Shown piece by piece: positions 48,525 through 58,092 of a stretch of DNA of 64,000 nucleotides. Source of the DNA: Silene latifolia. Taxonomy: Eukaryota; Streptophyta; Magnoliopsida; Caryophyllales; Caryophyllaceae. The DNA lies in the NCBI RefSeq assembly GCF_048544455.1, contig NC_133526.1:7208001-7272000 (forward strand), written 5' to 3'. Within the stretch, counting starts at the first letter, position 1; every line of letters begins with the position of its first letter. Both the position numbers and the translations under genes were made by a program. The notes under the pieces are model-generated. The model was not told where the DNA came from, ran no database searches, and was given only the letters and a program-made list of their open reading frames with translations.

Positions 48525-49493
48525 ATGGCAAACTACTACTCGTTCCTCACCCTTTACCTTCTTGTATCAGCTCTTGTCCTTGGCCTCACCAACTCGGCTC
48601 GAATCCTTGATGAAATTACTCCTGATAACTTGCCACCACTACCATCAACTGAGGACTCAGCCCAAGCTCCAGCCGAATTACCCCAGGATGGTGGTGGTGC
48701 TGCTGCGACGACCTCAGGCCAAGCTCCAGCCGAATTACCCCAGGGTGGTGGTAGCGCTGCTGCGACGACCTCAGGTGGGACAGAGCACCCTGCCATCTCT
48801 TTCTATATGCATGACGTCCTAGGCGGGTCTCATGCATCGGGTCGAATAGTCACAGGTTTAATTGCCACGGCTAACGTGAACGGGATCCCATTTTCAAGGC
48901 CTAACAACCAAGTTTTCCCGGTTAGTAACGGAGTTCCGTTAGCTAACAACAACCTCAATTCCCTTTTCAACAACAATAACGTCCCCTTCGTTGCTGGCCT
49001 GAACGGTCAAAACCAACAACAGTCGACAGTCATTTCAAATGCCGGCAACAACAATGTTGCCAACAATAACAACAACAACCAGGCCTTTGTGACCCCAGGT
49101 CAACTCCCTTCTGGAGTGACCCTGCAAAACCTTATGTTCGGGTCAATCACGGTCATTGACGACGAGCTGACGGAGGAGCACGAGCTGGGATCAGGTGTGG
49201 TCGGTCGGGGGCAAGGGTTTTACCTGGCTAGTTCGCTCGATGGTGGGTCTCACACCATGGCATTCACTGCTCTGTTCCCTAGTGAACATGGTCATGAGGA
49301 AGATGACACAGTCAGCTTCTTTGGAGTCCACCGTACTGCCTCACCAATTTCGCAGATTGCCATCGTTGGTGGGACCGGAAAGTATGAAAATGCCAAGGGG
49401 TATGCTACCATTGAGGCCTTGCCTCAGCAAGACCAGCATACTACTGATGGAATTGATACCATTGCTCATATTAGCGTTTACATTACCTACTGA
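48525..49493 (+). CDS. Dirigent protein, ESB1/DIR10-like (tandem copy 2)
   Basis: This is also 322 aa and differs from copy 1 at only about ten residues, nearly all in the N-terminal Ala/Pro/Gly repeat (DEITPDNLPPLPSTEDS, QAPAELPQDGGGAAATTSG). From HPAISFYMHDVLGG onward the two proteins match except near the C-terminus (DGIDT for DGVDT). Most DNA differences in the domain are silent. Signal peptide, Asn-rich insertion and dirigent beta-barrel are intact, so both copies look functional. The spacing between the two ATGs is 2,968 bp. Copy 2 has the foldback MITE about 260 bp upstream of its ATG; copy 1 does not. Confidence 0.92.
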   Translation: MANYYSFLTLYLLVSALVLGLTNSARILDEITPDNLPPLPSTEDSAQAPAELPQDGGGAAATTSGQAPAELPQGGGSAAATTSGGTEHPAISFYMHDVLGGSHASGRIVTGLIATANVNGIPFSRPNNQVFPVSNGVPLANNNLNSLFNNNNVPFVAGLNGQNQQQSTVISNAGNNNVANNNNNNQAFVTPGQLPSGVTLQNLMFGSITVIDDELTEEHELGSGVVGRGQGFYLASSLDGGSHTMAFTALFPSEHGHEEDDTVSFFGVHRTASPISQIAIVGGTGKYENAKGYATIEALPQQDQHTTDGIDTIAHISVYITY

Positions 49494-50106
49494 TAATCGA
49501 TTTCTGCAGCTTAAATGTCGGAATTTGGGAATTTTCTTTTGTTTATATCAGTGTTTTATTGTTGATTTGTAATTGTCCATCTAAACTCTAAAGTGATGTG
49601 TTTGTAACTTCATACATGATACAACTTTCGGTATGTTTTAAATATATCATCTCCTCTTTTACTCCATCCAATTGTCCTAAATGATTTAGTTTTATTGCAG
49701 ATTTTCCCCTACAGTGTTATGCATTCCCGTATTTGTTCTGGGTATCGAAAAAGATTACTCAGTAACGATTTTAAACCCGGTGCTACATTCTACAGAGGAC
49801 TCTGCACAACCCCTTTTTCTAGTTTTGCTGCATTTTTCTGGTGGTTACAACTTACAGGCTATATCTCGACATTTCGCCAAACTCAGACTTGATGTATAAA
49901 TAAAGGGATATTCGAAACTGCAACCTATCATTTGATCTTACGGAACTTGGCTCACCAGCAAAATATAATAAAAGGCATGCAAAAAAGTCCTGCATTAATT
50001 TTAATGATATATTTTCGATTTTAAGATCATATCCAATTCATTTCGGTTCATTTTGATTCCATTTATAGATACCATATAACGTGAAATATCGACTGATAAT
50101 AGTACT
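49494..50106. other. 3' flank of dirigent gene 2
   Basis: Sequence to about 49815 repeats the dirigent 1 3' flank and part of the AP-3 delta-derived module (CTCAGTAACGATTTTAAACCC), where the tandem duplication breaks off. The rest is AT-rich without a gene. Confidence 0.5.
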
Positions 50107-50282
50107 CAGGGGTGACAATCGGGTCACTCGAGTCGGTTACGGGTCGGGTCAAAGCGGGTTGGGTCATATCGGGTTTGGGTTGTGTCGGGTTAGCGGCGGG
50201 TCGGGCCAGTTACGGTTCATGTCGGGTCATCTTCGAGTCGGTCATCAGCGGGTGACAAGTCGGGCTGGGTCAGATTATAAGC

Positions 50283-52001
50283 ATATATTTTCTCTTATGC
50301 CATCGGCTTGGAGGAAAAGCACTCTTGTCCCTTTGTACAAGAACAAAGGTGATGTCCAAGAGTGTTCCAATTATCGGGGAATTAAACTTATGAGTCATAC
50401 AATGAAGTTATGGGAGCGGGTAATCGAGCAAAGGCTTAGGAGATATGTAAACATCTCGGAAAACCAATTTGGATTTATGCCCGGGAGATCGACTATGGAT
50501 GCGATTTTTATCATGAGACAGTTGATGGAATACCATCGGGACAAGAAGAAGGATTTGCATATGGTTTTTATTGACTTGGAAAAGACATATGATAGGGTAC
50601 CAAGAGAAGTACTTTGGTGGGCTTTGGCGAGAAAGGGTGTGTCGCGAAAATATATTGACCTCATAAAGGACATGTATGAGGGGGCTAGTGCAAGTGTTCG
50701 CACTAATGTTGGGAGAACGGAAGAATTTCTTATTACCATCGGGGTGCATCAAGGTTCCGCACTTAGTCCTTTTCTCTTTGCTATAGTTATGGATGAGTTG
50801 ACAAGGGATATTCGGACGACATCCCTTGGTGTATGATGTTTCTTTGATGATATTGTGTTGATTGATGAGACAAAAGAAGGGGTGGAGAGAAAGTTGGAAT
50901 TGTGGAGGCGGACTTTAGAGACTCGTGGGTTCAGTGAGCGGGAGTAAGACCGAGTATTTGAGGTGTCGGTTCACTAAGGTGGCGGGGTTGAGATCGACAG
51001 AGGCGGGGAGTATTATTTTCGATGGGAATGTTGTTGAGGGTTCGGATTTCTTCGGATATCTAGGATCTATTATTCAAAAAGATGGGGAGTTAGACGGAGA
51101 TGTGGCTCATTAAAGCGGGATGGTTGAAATGGAAGAGTGCTTCGGGGTTTCTATGCGATAAAGATATGCCCCAAAGATTAAAGGGAAAATTTTATCGCAC
51201 AAAGAATTAGGCTGCCCCCTACTTTACGACTACGAGTGTTGGGCGTGAAGCATTGTCACATTCAAAAGATGAGTGTGGCGGAGATGCGCATGTTGAGGTG
51301 GATGTGCGGACATACAAGGGAAGATCGGTTAAGGAATGAGGTGATTAGGGAAAAGGTAAAAGTGGCGCCAATAGAGGACAAGATGATGGAAAATCGACTA
51401 AGATGGTTTGGCCATGTGAGAAGGAGACCTATGGACGTGCAGTTAGGAGGAGGGAGACTTGGAGAAACAGAAAAAAGGTCCCTAGAGGCGAGGAAGACCG
51501 AGACAGACATGGTTGAGAGTGATAGAGCACGATATGAAAGTTCTGGGGCTTGAGGAGAGTATGGTGACGGAGAGGGCACAATGGAGGGAAAAGATACATG
51601 TGAATTTCTAGTATTTGATGTTTTTTGATAGATTTAATGTTTTTTATTTAATTTAAAGAAATTAAATTATTTATTTTTCTCTCCTTTATTACACTTTTTC
51701 ACCAACCACTTCCTTATAGATTTTACCTGGTTCATTCCGAATCCTTAACTCTATTTCGGTTTTTAAAAATCGTTTTATTTTTTCTCTCGATTTAAATTTT
51801 AAGTTTTTATAAAAGAAAGACGGAATTCGATTTTAAAACCCCTAAGTTTACCTTGACTTTCCATTACATTTTCGTTCTTCCTTTTTGTTTTTCATCTTCC
51901 CTTTTTTTATTCGCATTTTGAGGCTTGCGTTCACCCATGGACGGTTCGAAATGATGATTCATGTCAGCCGACCCCAAATCATTTTGGGATTAAGGCTCTG
52001 A

Positions 52002-52085
<84 letters not shown>
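50283..52085 (+). mobile_element. RTE-clade LINE, 5'-truncated and decayed
   Basis: The reverse-transcriptase part at 50283-50836 reads WRKSTLVPLYKNKGDVQECS, NYRGIKLMSHTMKLWERVIE, QFGFMPGRSTMDAIF and HQGSALSPFLFAIVMDELT, typical of RTE. The frame stops at 50836 just before the catalytic box, which reads FFDD in place of FADD. C-terminal RTE sequence continues in other frames ([23 protein letters not shown] at 51266; [16 protein letters not shown] at 51383). So at least two frame breaks occur, plus loss of the endonuclease. The 3' end CCCCAAATCATTTTGGGATT followed by (TTG)n is the usual plant RTE tail. It is dead and nested in the hAT-like repeat. Confidence 0.9.
52012..52085 (+). repeat. (TTG)n microsatellite tail of the RTE LINE
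   Basis: About 24 uninterrupted TTG units form the 3' tail of the LINE. Such tails are generated by RTE retrotransposition and then expand by slippage. Confidence 0.95.
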
Positions 52086-52400
52086 ATTTACTTTTAGATG
52101 GGTAATTTTATGTTTAAAAAATGTGTAAGTGTATTAATTGTAATCTTAAGTGAAAATAATTAAGATTAATGTCAATTTGTTCTTATTTACACCATTATTA
52201 AGCTAATTCATCATCGGGTCTTCTATCGGGTTGAGTCAATATCGGGTCACGAGTCGGGTCGGGTCGGTTCAGGTTGGAAAAACAAAGGATGTTATCGGTT
52301 ATCGGTCGGGTTGGCTCGGTTCGGGTCGATTCGGTTTCGGGTCACCCAATTTTCGGATTGCATCGGGTCGGGTTTCGGGCAAGTCGGGTCAACCATCTCT

Positions 52401-53266
52401 CTCCGTAATAAATACTCCATAAAAACAGGTGTGTAGCGGGAATCAGTGCGTCAAATTCTCGTTGGTCCACTACACACATTTAGTCGCCGTCAGCGTGACA
52501 TTTGACCAATCATCACATAAACAATTAAACAACATTCTGACACTCTTTCTTCTTCAAATGACCTTTGTTTTTTTTATGTATAATACTTGTCAAACATCAT
52601 TTAACACTTTTCCCATTTTAAATCCCAGTTATTGTCCCATAAGACGGTTCTTAACATTTCTTAACATTAAAACAGGTCAAATATCATTGCATTTGAGCTT
52701 ATAAGACAAATCTGTTACTTTTTCATATGCATTCTGTTAGTCTTATTCACACTATTTGGCATTTCTTATGCTTAAACGAATACACCCGTCTTGAATTAGA
52801 ATTTTCGTTAAAATCCTACCTACCTCATTACAATTTTCTAGTTAACTTGCTTGCTACATTCTTTGTATTATACTTATTTCTTCACTCAATCCCCTCCTAT
52901 ATACTACCGGTCTCGTCTCCTTTAAGACCGCTCTGAGGCATATAACGACTTTATAATAGCTTATATGTCATACAACAGTCTTATTTGAATTCGTGTTTGA
53001 ATATTAGGGCATTGATTGAATTTACTACATAACATTTGTTTTCAAACTCCCTTAAATTTTCCAATCTCGAGAATCCATTCATTCATTTGTCGTATCATAA
53101 TAACTATACTGTTTTTTTTTTTTTTGTATGTCCATGGGAGTTCCTTGAGACTGAGTTCAACAAAAGGGTACACATAACGTCGCTCTCAAAACGCTTCTGT
53201 TACCTTAAATCACATATTTGAGTTGCGCGGTTAATTTTAGAGTGACGTTATCATTACCCGATCAAA
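52401..53266. other. Upstream region of the M50B-like gene
   Basis: AT-rich, with no supportable gene. TAAGACCGCTCTGAGG (about 52922) and ATAAGACGGTTCTTAAC (about 52638) resemble pieces of the GACGGTCT-type MITE at 40637. Confidence 0.4.
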
Positions 53267-55564
53267 ATGGTAAATTGGGAGCTGAAGAAATGTTGCAATC
53301 ATGAACAGGTTGTTTTCTTAACCACTACTGCTGTTTGTGCAGTTGTCATTCTTGCGGTACGCCATTATATTTTTTTTCTTGATTTATTTGATATTCATGT
53401 GTTTACTTTTTAGTTTTAGTTGGTGGGTTTGAAAAAAGATTAAATTTTTTTATTCTGGGTTATTAAGAAATTCAAATTAAATTGAATGTAGAATCAAAAT
53501 ACAATCACAAGCTTTAGTCTTAAAAAAATTTGATTGCTTGTACCATTACCCATGTTACTCTGACTCGTCTGCAAGCATCGGACTTGACACCGTGTCAAAG
53601 TAGGATACAGCTATGTGATGTCAGGTTTTCAATTTTTTAGTTTGAAATGAAGTGTCGAAGTAACATAGGTACCACCATGTAATCAGTTGCTAGCGGATTT
53701 ATTTGAGTTGGGTATCTTGTACCAAAATGGTTTGGGGTTGGCCAACCAGAACGGACGACTTTTTTTTTTTTTTTGATGACGAGAGGGTTGAATCCCCCGG
53801 ACCCATGCATTCCCGGACCACCACATGGACCATGTAAGCCACCCCTTTCGGGGGATGCATAGCCAAGTGATCATCGCCCAAGCTGGTAGTTGAACCCGGG
53901 ACCTCTCAACTCCTGCATTTCTGCAAGCCAAGGTTTAACACGGCTACCATTGAACTAACACCACTTGGTTAATGGACGACTTTAACCGGAAGTGTTCAGT
54001 CCTTTTTTCGATAGAATCTCCGGGTTCATTTTTTGAGGTGTCCAATTTTTTTTTTTCAAAACTTCACAGCTATGGAGAACTGTATTGCTATTGCCTTTCA
54101 AGCTTGTTACTGTTTTCCTTCATGAAGCAAGCCATGCCATTGCTTGCAAACTTACTTGTGGTCATGTAAGTTCCGTTCCCATGTCACTGTTTTTAAACAC
54201 GTATTTTGAAGATAGTTTCAAAATCGTTTCTTTAATCAAGTTTATGACTTCTGAAAGTAAGTTCGATACTTGTCCATCATGGCATCATATGTTCAATTGT
54301 TCTCTCACAGGTGGAGGAGATCCAAGTACATGCTGATGAAGGTGGGATGACTACAACACGTGGCGGTGTTTATTGGTTCATCTTGCCTGCAGGATGTAAT
54401 TGACTACTATATACTGTTTCAGGATTAGAGCTCATTCAGCTTTGAACGAAGCGGGTTTGAGACATGTGTCTTTTTGTTTTCAGATTTAGGTTCATCATTC
54501 TGGGGAATGGCTTTGATACTTGCATCTACAAATCTTCTAACCGCGAGAATTGCTGCAGGATGTCTGGCCATTGCGCTTTTTATTGTACTCTTTGTTGCAA
54601 AAAACGTAAGTAACATTCTCTGTGACCTGCACTGCAACCTTGTTTTGTTACTATTTTGGGTACTAATCACTTCGTCTGATACCATTATCGCAGTGGACAC
54701 TCCGCGGACTGTGTATAGGTATATTAAATCAAGATTCAGCTCATTCTGAGAATTACAGAAATTCTGCATTGCTTTATCAGTAATCCTATCTTGCAGGATT
54801 CATTATTTTTCTCGCTGTAATCTGGGTCCTGCAAGAATTAACAAAAATACGCATCCTCCGCTATATAATCATGTTCATTGGTAAGATACTAATATCGAAT
54901 TCACTTTCAGACTGTTTCCTGTTTTACTGGAACAGACATATGAATCACACCTTTTTCCGGGTAGTGCAGGTATAATGAACAGCCTGTTCTCAGTTTGTGG
55001 TATGCTTGATATCTGAACCTTCTATCTTCCAGTTATTTAAAATTTGCAATCGTATTATCGTGACTTACTTTCTCCGATTTGCTGATAACTACAGATATAT
55101 ATGGTGATTTGATATCTAGAAGAGAACACACTAGTGATGCAGAAAAGTTTGCAGAAGAATGTCCTTGCTGTTGCAATGGTGTCGGTTGGGGTATTGTTTG
55201 GTAAATCTTACTAAATCTTTTACTCCAGGTGGTGGAGCGAGGCCCTGAAAACTGAAAAATCTGAAGTTTTGGTTCAAATTTTGAACTTTTTTCATGTTTT
55301 CCTTATAATATTTCGTCCCCACTGAAATTTTTCTCTCCCTAAAAGAAAATCCTGACTCCGCCGCTGCATACTTTTTTCAACTTCAGTTTTCTTACTAGTG
55401 TAAGTTTGCTTATGTGCAGGGGATTGATATCATTTTTGTTCCTGTGTGTATCAATGTACTTAGGATTGGTCATCTTGTCTTCTGGTATGCTTAATCTACT
55501 CTCTTATTTTAAACTATGCAAGCAGTTCACTAAAAAACCGACATTACACTCGAAGATGTCTTAG
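53267..55564 (+). CDS. Peptidase M50B-like membrane protein
   Basis: Exons: 53267-53356, 54070-54165, 54311-54395, 54484-54605, 54694-54718, 54797-54880, 54970-54999, 55095-55200, 55420-55564. Phases agree throughout, giving 260 aa. It is a multi-pass membrane protein with the M50-type zinc-binding motif HEASH (48-52) in FLHEASHAIACKLTCG, then TTRGGVYWFILPAGYLGSSF, ASTNLLTARIAAG, FIVLFVAKNWTLRG and a late cysteine cluster ECPCCCNGVGWG. The family is conserved in plants (Arabidopsis At1g67060-like); its substrate is not known. The end is uncertain: either the frame runs to TAG at 55562-55564, or a donor at 55484/55485 (TCTG/GTATGC) is used and the last exon lies elsewhere. Intron 1 holds a SINE and another repeat. 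Confidence 0.87.
53558..53675. repeat. TGTTACTC...GAGTAACATAGG repeat, copy 1
   Basis: The ends ATGTTACTCTGACTC and GAAGTAACATAGGTA are partly inverted. The interior shares CAATTTTTTAGTTTGAAATG and AAGTGTCG with the copy at 63670-63830. It resembles widespread plant MITEs beginning CTATGTTGCTCGGACTC. Confidence 0.55.
53761..53973 (-). mobile_element. tRNA-derived SINE, near full length
   Basis: Read on the minus strand it begins ACCAAGTGGTGTTAGTTCAA. The A-box region is GTTAGTTCAATGGTAGC (53943-53959), followed by the B box CGGGTTCAACT, then CTTGGCTATGCATCCCCCGA, GGTCCGGGAATGCATGG, GATTCAACCCTCTCGTCATC and an A tail. A 10-bp target duplication GGACGACTTT lies at 53753-53762 and 53974-53983, its last bases merging with the tail. 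It is inserted antisense in intron 1 of the M50B-like gene and belongs to the same family as 6469-6595. Confidence 0.9.
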
Positions 55565-55602
55565 CCTAGTGGGCATTAAGTCCCAGTTTCCAATTCCCCC
55601 TC

Positions 55603-55844
55603 TGTTAGAGTATAAAACCGATCTTGAGACTCCAACCATCAGCTTAAGCTTAAGCTTTTGGTTGAGTTGATTTCTTGACATGGTATCAGAGCCAGACCAG
55701 GTTAGCGGAGGCTTGCAGTTGCATGCTTGCATCCACACTTCAAGTCCAACGGGCATTCGTGTGAGGGGGGAATGTTAGAGTATAAAATCGATTTTGAGAC
55801 TCCAACCATCAACTTAAGCTTTTAATTGAGTTAATTTCTTGACA
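55603..55844 (+). mobile_element. TRIM (miniature LTR retrotransposon), fossil, looks whole
   Basis: Two direct terminal repeats (55603-55680 and 55773-55844) both start TGTTAGAGTATAAAA and end TTGACA. A primer-binding site TGGTATCAGAGCC complementary to initiator-methionine tRNA follows the left repeat at once. A purine tract GTGAGGGGGGAA precedes the right repeat. The total is 242 bp with no coding capacity, which is how TRIMs are built. The repeats differ at roughly one position in twelve, so it is not recent. It lies just past the M50B-like stop codon. Confidence 0.88.
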
Positions 55845-56799
55845 CCCTTCCTCCCCTATATTATAATGCTCCTTTGGCTCATTTAACACTAAAAAAAGAC
55901 TGATTTTGCAAAGTATGTAAAATGTATTTCTAGATCGATCAAATAGTGAAAATAGAAGGCCTTTTTTAAGACGGGTGAAGTACATTATGGTTCCATTTTT
56001 TCCTTTCGGTATGTCATTATAGTATTTCTCGTTTGTGCCAGGTCACTCATAACATGATTGAAGTTTGGGCCGTCTCTCAAAGTATACAAATTATCATGTA
56101 AGATCGTTAACTTTGTTGATTTGTTCAAAGTTAGCTCTCAAGATTACGCGGACTAATAACCAATCTCAAAAGGGGGCTAAAAGAGACGGATGCGCGGTTG
56201 ATGATCGGCATATGAAGTCAAGGAGCGTATTTCACGTCGTCTTTTTGCTTGTGTTTACGGTAGCTTAATAGTTCGTACAAAGGGGAAAAGGATTCGAATA
56301 CGCGACTTATTGTGTACATGACATATGTTTTAATCATTCTTTTAAAATCTCTTCGAAAGTTAGTACGTAGACTACAAAATTAGAATGAATAATGTTAGTG
56401 ACAAACGAAGTTACCTTCCCACTACTTTAAGTATTATCTTGTCAACTTGGAATCCATAATTCAAATAACAGATCATTACCAATAATTTGGTTAATCTTGG
56501 AGCTTATTTTTATTGAAGTTTATTGAGTAATATACTTAAGTTTCAAATAAGTATAATTCAACCAAAGACGATTCTAGAATTTGATGTACAGAGATGTGTA
56601 CAATTTTCTAACAATAAAAATATCGAGTTTTATGGAAAAAAATACGGAGTAACACACAAACTACTAAAGCAGTAAAATGATAATGATCATATAACATATG
56701 AATTTTTCCTATTTTTAGAGGTCTAGACAAGTTTGCATAAATGCATCATTTTCAAGTGAATATAGGGAGTCGAGTTAAATATGAAAGGTTTCAGGTTTG

Positions 56800-57050
56800 A
56801 GCTTATTAATATACGCAAAATTGACCTAACCCGACCTAACTCGGATAACCCGACTCTACCCGATCTGATACCCGAGTTTGACCCGAACTCGCATTAGCCT
56901 GACCTGAATGTTTATTGTTACACATTGATTATTTATTCATAAATAACTTAATAATAGTTGACCCGAAAAAGACTCGAACTCAAAATGACCCAAACCCGAT
57001 CCGAAGTACGCAAATCCGAAATTAACCCGACCCGTTTACAGGTCTACTCA
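56800..57050. repeat. GACCCG-type dispersed repeat, copy 2
   Basis: Many GACCCGA/AACCCGA words surround the core GACCTGAATGTTTATTGTTA followed by CACA, shared with 40215-40450. Related words occur at 2220-2290 and 3465-3990. Confidence 0.5.
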
Positions 57051-57221
57051 CTACTTACCAAGAGCCGAACCCTGATTCGATTCGAAATCCAAATTTGGAG
57101 GATAAACATAGTCTAATAGTCCTAATAGGCTAATATATACTCCTCCATAATCCATATGAACTTATTTGTTTCCCTTACCTTTCCAAACCCGAGCCCGAGT
57201 TTCTCTATGACTCTAAGTTTG

Positions 57222-57305
57222 AGCTTGCGTCCGAGTCTGAGTCCGAGTCGGAGTCCGAGTCCGAGTCGGAGTCGGAGTCCGTCTAAGGCCGGATTTGAGT
57301 CGGAG
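57222..57305 (+). repeat. GAGTCC/GAGTCG hexamer array
   Basis: About a dozen imperfect hexamers (GAGTCC, GAGTCG, GAGTCT) run in tandem, ending at TTTGAGTCGGAGTAG. It is a simple-sequence minisatellite upstream of the ZCCHC8-like gene. Confidence 0.85.
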
Positions 57306-58092
57306 TAGATGCCAATATGTCATGGTTCATATCATCGTATGAACGCGTTTGTTCTCTTACCTTTCCAAACAGGAACCAGAGTATTGTCTCATCGTCTTTC
57401 CTCCATATTCTTTGCTCTACTCTCTACTCCTCGGCCGCCATTACAACTCCCGTATGCTACTTCCTTTGCCTTTTCTCTCTCATCTGATTCAAATTTCTTC
57501 AATTTCACTGTAACATTAATTCCGTTTCCTAATTTCATGTATGTATCTCCTACAACCTTAAGTGATTTCGGTTAATTTGATTTGATTTTGCGAATTTGAA
57601 CTATCCTTGACAATTTAGGGTTTTTAATTGAGTTCTCAAAGTGTTTCCAGAACAAATTGATTAATCCAACTTTAATTTTAGGATGATTTCATTTTCCAGA
57701 ACTGAAATCAAGTGTTTTAGATTGAATACCTAAATTTGAATTGTAGATCAACGCTAAATTAGGGTTTTGACATCATCATTGTCTATTTTTTAGCCGTTAG
57801 TGAATATTTTCGTATTATCTTTATTTGTTTTGAATGATTGTTGAAAAAACATGAGATCTCAAGGATAATGTGATGCTAGATATCATTGTTGTGGCATGTT
57901 TGGTGAATAGTTTGATGGCGTTGTCTGAAGAATTATGAATTTATGATGATATATGTTTTATGTAATGTTATGTCACTTGGTGATGATATTCAGAGTATGG
58001 TTTTTTAAATTGCAGATTGTTTGAATAAATTATTAGGGTTCGCGGAGAGTTGAGCTTATTTATTTGATTTTAGTGAGTTCCATTAGTAACTT

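Larger units (their letters stand above)
50107..52400. mobile_element. hAT-like element with GGGTC subterminal arrays
   Basis: It starts CAGGGGTGACAATCGGGTCA and runs into a dense array of (C)GGGTC words to about 50275. A similar array resumes at about 52210-52400 (TCGGGTCGGGTCGGTTC). The two arrays read as the two ends of one element split by the RTE LINE at 50283-52085. The right terminus is degenerate and no target duplication could be assigned. Confidence 0.5.
55845..58092. other. Intergenic DNA and upstream region of the ZCCHC8-like gene
   Basis: No gene is seen to about 57330. A second GACCCG-type repeat lies at about 56800-57050. The words CATATGAAC...CTTACCTTTCCAAAC at 57157-57188 recur at 57338-57372, on either side of a GAGTCC array. 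From about 57330 on, CT-rich leader-like DNA suggests the transcribed 5' region of the gene starting at 58093, possibly with a leader intron. Confidence 0.45.

Noticed and set aside
57200-57310. CRISPR-like regular array
   Set aside because: The repeats are contiguous 6-mers without spacers; a plant minisatellite, not CRISPR.
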